A stretch of 64,000 nucleotides of DNA from Streptomyces geranii (GTDB lineage: Bacteria; Actinomycetota; Actinomycetes; Streptomycetales; Streptomycetaceae). The notes beneath the pieces were generated by a model. That model saw only the letters and a list, made by a program, of their open reading frames with translations. It did no database searches and had not been told where the DNA came from. Positions within the stretch are counted from its first letter, which is position 1, and each line of letters opens with the position of its first letter. Shown in pieces: positions 62,029-64,000 of the stretch. The position numbers and the translations under genes are program-made. The stretch covers positions 124,001-188,000 of the forward strand of contig NZ_PJME01000004.1 in NCBI RefSeq assembly GCF_002954775.1, read 5' to 3'.

Positions 62029-63720
62029 ATGAGTGAGGCACAAAGGGACGCCGGTCGTCGGATCGTCGACGGGCGTTTCGAGCTGGAGGCCCGTCTCGGC
62101 GGCGGCGGGATGGGCACCGTATGGCGCGCGAGGGACGTGGTGCTGCACAGGCTGGTGGCGGTCAAGGAGGTCCGCCCGCCGGACCGCGACCTCGCCGAGT
62201 ACGACCCCGAGGGCGCCCGCATGCTGCGCGAGCGGGTGCTGCGCGAGGCCAGGGCCCTGGCCCGGATCGACCATCCGAACGTCGTCACCATCCACCACAT
62301 CGTCGACGGCGGCGAGGGCACCTACCCGTGGATCGTGATGGAACTGGTCAGCGGCGGCTCGCTCGCCGACCGGCTGGCCCAGGGCCCCATGCGGCCCGAC
62401 GAGGCGGCCCGCACCGGGCGCGGAGTCCTGGCCGCGCTGATCGCCGCCCACGACGCCGGGATCCAGCACCGGGACATCAAACCCGCCAACGTGCTGCTAC
62501 GGCCGGACGGGCGCCCGGTGCTCACCGACTTCGGCATCGCCGCGATCCGCGAGGCGACCGGCCTCACCGCCACGGGCTCCATCATCGGCACCCCCGACTT
62601 CATGGCGCCGGAGCGCATATCCGGCCACGAGGGCGGCGCCGCCTCCGACCTGTGGTCGCTCGCGATGATGCTGTACACCGCCGTGGAGGGTCACCATCCG
62701 CTGCGCCGGGCCACCACCCTGGCCACCCTCGCCGCCGTACTCCACGACGACGTTCCGCCGCCCACCAGGGCCGGTGCCCTGGCCCACGTCCTGATGGGTG
62801 TGCTCGTACGGGACCCGGCGGCGCGGCCGTCCGCCGCCGTGCTGGACCGGCAGCTGGCCGCGGTCGAATCGGCGGCCCCCGCCCAGCCGACGGCCGCCTG
62901 GCACGAGCCCACCTCCTACCCGCTGACCCCGCCGTACGCCGCCGCGCCGCCCTCGGACCCGCGGACCGTCGGTGGGTTCGGGCCGCCGCCGGTCCTACCC
63001 GGGCCGGGAGCGCACACGCCTCAGCCGGTGACCGCGCCCGCGGCGGTACGGCCACGCGGGCGGGCGTCCGTCCCGAGGGTCCTGTGGGGTGTTTCGGGAG
63101 CCTCGCTCACCGCCGTCCTGCTGTGGTGGCTGCTGCCGCTCGGCGGCGACTCGGGTGACGCGGCATCGGGCTCCCCGACGTCCACCTCGTCATCGCCGTC
63201 GTCATCGTCCGGGCGGTCGACGGTGTCCGACACCACCGCGTCCCCGGACAGCCGGGAGGCCGAGACCGGCACGCTGCTCACCCCGGACGGCATCCGCTCC
63301 GCCATCAAGGCGCTGAAGAAGGAGAGCGGACGGGACAGGTTCGGCTCCTTCACCGTGTACCCGGACTTCGTGACCACCCAGATGATGGTCAACGGCAGCG
63401 ACACCAAGTACGACTCCTACACCTACCGCCTGGGCAGGGGCGTGGAGAAGGGCATCATCGGCGGCACCCTGTTCTCCGGTGACCAGCCGGTCGACCTCGA
63501 CATCTTCGACTGGGACAGGATCCCGGCGCTTCTCGCGGAGGCCGACAAGAAGCTGAACGTCGCCGAACCGGAGAACCGCTACGTGATGGTGCGCCAGCCC
63601 AACGACCAGCGCGACACCCCGGCCGGGCTGGCCGTCTACCTCACGGACAAGTACGGCGGCGGCTTCCTGGAGGCGGACGCCAAGGGCCGGGTGACCGAGG
63701 TGACGCCCGCCGCCGACTGA
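62029..63720 (+). CDS. Membrane Ser/Thr protein kinase (PknB-like)
   Basis: A 563-residue Hanks-type kinase. The glycine loop is GGGGMGTVW (24-32), the catalytic lysine is in VAVKEV (Lys46), HRDIKPANVLL lies near 147, DFGIA and GTPDFMAPE follow. A Pro-rich juxtamembrane segment leads to one membrane helix (about 352-372, VLWGVSGASLTAVLLWWLLPL), and a Ser/Thr-rich stalk then an external ~140-residue domain with no PASTA repeats. ATG 62029 lies seven bases after a TAGGCT box and has no Shine-Dalgarno sequence, so the mRNA may be leaderless. The outer domain would sense an unknown signal. Confidence 0.93.
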   Translation: MSEAQRDAGRRIVDGRFELEARLGGGGMGTVWRARDVVLHRLVAVKEVRPPDRDLAEYDPEGARMLRERVLREARALARIDHPNVVTIHHIVDGGEGTYPWIVMELVSGGSLADRLAQGPMRPDEAARTGRGVLAALIAAHDAGIQHRDIKPANVLLRPDGRPVLTDFGIAAIREATGLTATGSIIGTPDFMAPERISGHEGGAASDLWSLAMMLYTAVEGHHPLRRATTLATLAAVLHDDVPPPTRAGALAHVLMGVLVRDPAARPSAAVLDRQLAAVESAAPAQPTAAWHEPTSYPLTPPYAAAPPSDPRTVGGFGPPPVLPGPGAHTPQPVTAPAAVRPRGRASVPRVLWGVSGASLTAVLLWWLLPLGGDSGDAASGSPTSTSSSPSSSSGRSTVSDTTASPDSREAETGTLLTPDGIRSAIKALKKESGRDRFGSFTVYPDFVTTQMMVNGSDTKYDSYTYRLGRGVEKGIIGGTLFSGDQPVDLDIFDWDRIPALLAEADKKLNVAEPENRYVMVRQPNDQRDTPAGLAVYLTDKYGGGFLEADAKGRVTEVTPAAD

Positions 63721-63756
63721 CCCCTCGGGGCGGGCCCGGTCACCCGGTGTGCGGGC

Positions 63757-64000
63757 TCAGCCGAGGCACACCAGGCCGAGCAGACAGACCTCGGTCGGCG
63801 AGGTCGAGGCCGAGGACGACTCGGACGGCGTGGGAGACGCCGTCGACGTGTCGTCCGTCCCCGACGTGCCGGTGTTGGTGCCGGTGCTGGTGCCGTCGGT
63901 GGCCGTGGGCGTCGGCGAGGACGTCGCCTCCGTGGTGGAGTCCGTCGTATCGGTCACGGTGGGCGCAGACTGCGCCTCGACCGAGGACGTCCCCCCTGGG
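63757..64000 (-). CDS. End of a small Thr/Ser-rich probable exported protein (cut by window edge)
   Basis: The minus-strand frame is open to the window edge, so the start and any signal peptide are outside. The visible ~80 residues are nearly all Thr, Ser, Asp, Pro and Gly repeats, then end in TEVCLLGLVCLG, a short hydrophobic tail with two cysteines. A GTG at 63957 is in frame but has no good ribosome site. The pattern suggests a surface or secreted linker-type protein with a paired-Cys tail. No family is recognised. Confidence 0.55.
   Translation of the reverse strand, partial: PGGTSSVEAQSAPTVTDTTDSTTEATSSPTPTATDGTSTGTNTGTSGTDDTSTASPTPSESSSASTSPTEVCLLGLVCLG

Noticed and set aside
1..64000. 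CRISPR arrays, tRNA, rRNA or riboswitches
   Set aside because: No regularly spaced repeats, cloverleaf sequences or known riboswitch cores were seen by eye; a covariance-model scan was not possible.

Overview
The window is high-GC actinobacterial DNA, almost certainly from a Streptomyces or close relative. Evidence: very strong GC at third codon positions, many GTG starts, ATGA/GTGA translational coupling, a WhiB-like protein, SARP/AfsR-type regulators, homodimeric AceE, an Fe-S NsrR next to hmp, and mycothiol-type redox genes. No tRNA, rRNA or CRISPR array was seen.

Region 1 (1-3.1 kb): a TetR regulator faces a 14-TM-type MFS exporter across a block of four strong hairpins. A decayed DoxX-like gene follows.

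Region 2 (3.1-31.5 kb) is the most striking part. Fourteen sites read TGTCACA-N16-GGTC or TGTCACA-N16-TGTC, always with exactly 16 bases between the boxes. Each lies 34-100 bases upstream of a credible start codon, on either strand. This is very close to the promoter described for ECF41 sigma factors (TGTCACA-N16-CGTC). Three ECF41/SigJ-like sigma genes lie inside the region. The sites precede a P-type ATPase, a type II NADH dehydrogenase, two of the sigma genes, whiB-qcrB, an HSL-type hydrolase with a cysteine nucleophile, a patatin-glycosyltransferase-membrane protein-hydrolase operon, an SdhA-like flavoprotein, a ferredoxin-reductase-like flavoprotein, an Ohr-like peroxidase, an SDR-aceE-methyltransferase operon, a second SDR, a cupin and an AhpD-like protein. 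The set looks like an island-scale ECF41 regulon for redox and respiratory remodelling, with spare copies of NADH dehydrogenase, complex II flavoprotein, cytochrome b and pyruvate dehydrogenase E1. A palindromic MITE sits inside it, and its edge supplies the stop codon of the Ohr gene.

Region 3 (31.5-36.3 kb): nsrR and hmp (nitric oxide defence) with recognisable NsrR operators, then two exported polysaccharide-lyase-like proteins.

Region 4 (36.4-60.6 kb): a compact contractile phage-tail-like particle locus, bracketed by a large SARP-NB-ARC-TPR regulator plus an IclR regulator on the left and a small SARP on the right. It has sheath, tube, plug-like protein, fused hub-spike, PAAR-like tip, gp25, baseplate J, a gpI-like/LamG protein, a fibre-like protein and two paralogous Ig-like proteins. 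It ends with two large proteins that share an N-terminal motif; one carries a clear endonuclease domain. There is no capsid, terminase, portal, lysis gene, AAA+ ATPase or full tape-measure gene, so this is a domesticated particle rather than a prophage.

Region 5 (60.7-64 kb): a DinB-like protein, an AlkD-like repeat protein, a membrane Ser/Thr kinase and the end of a small Thr/Ser-rich probable exported protein cut by the window edge.
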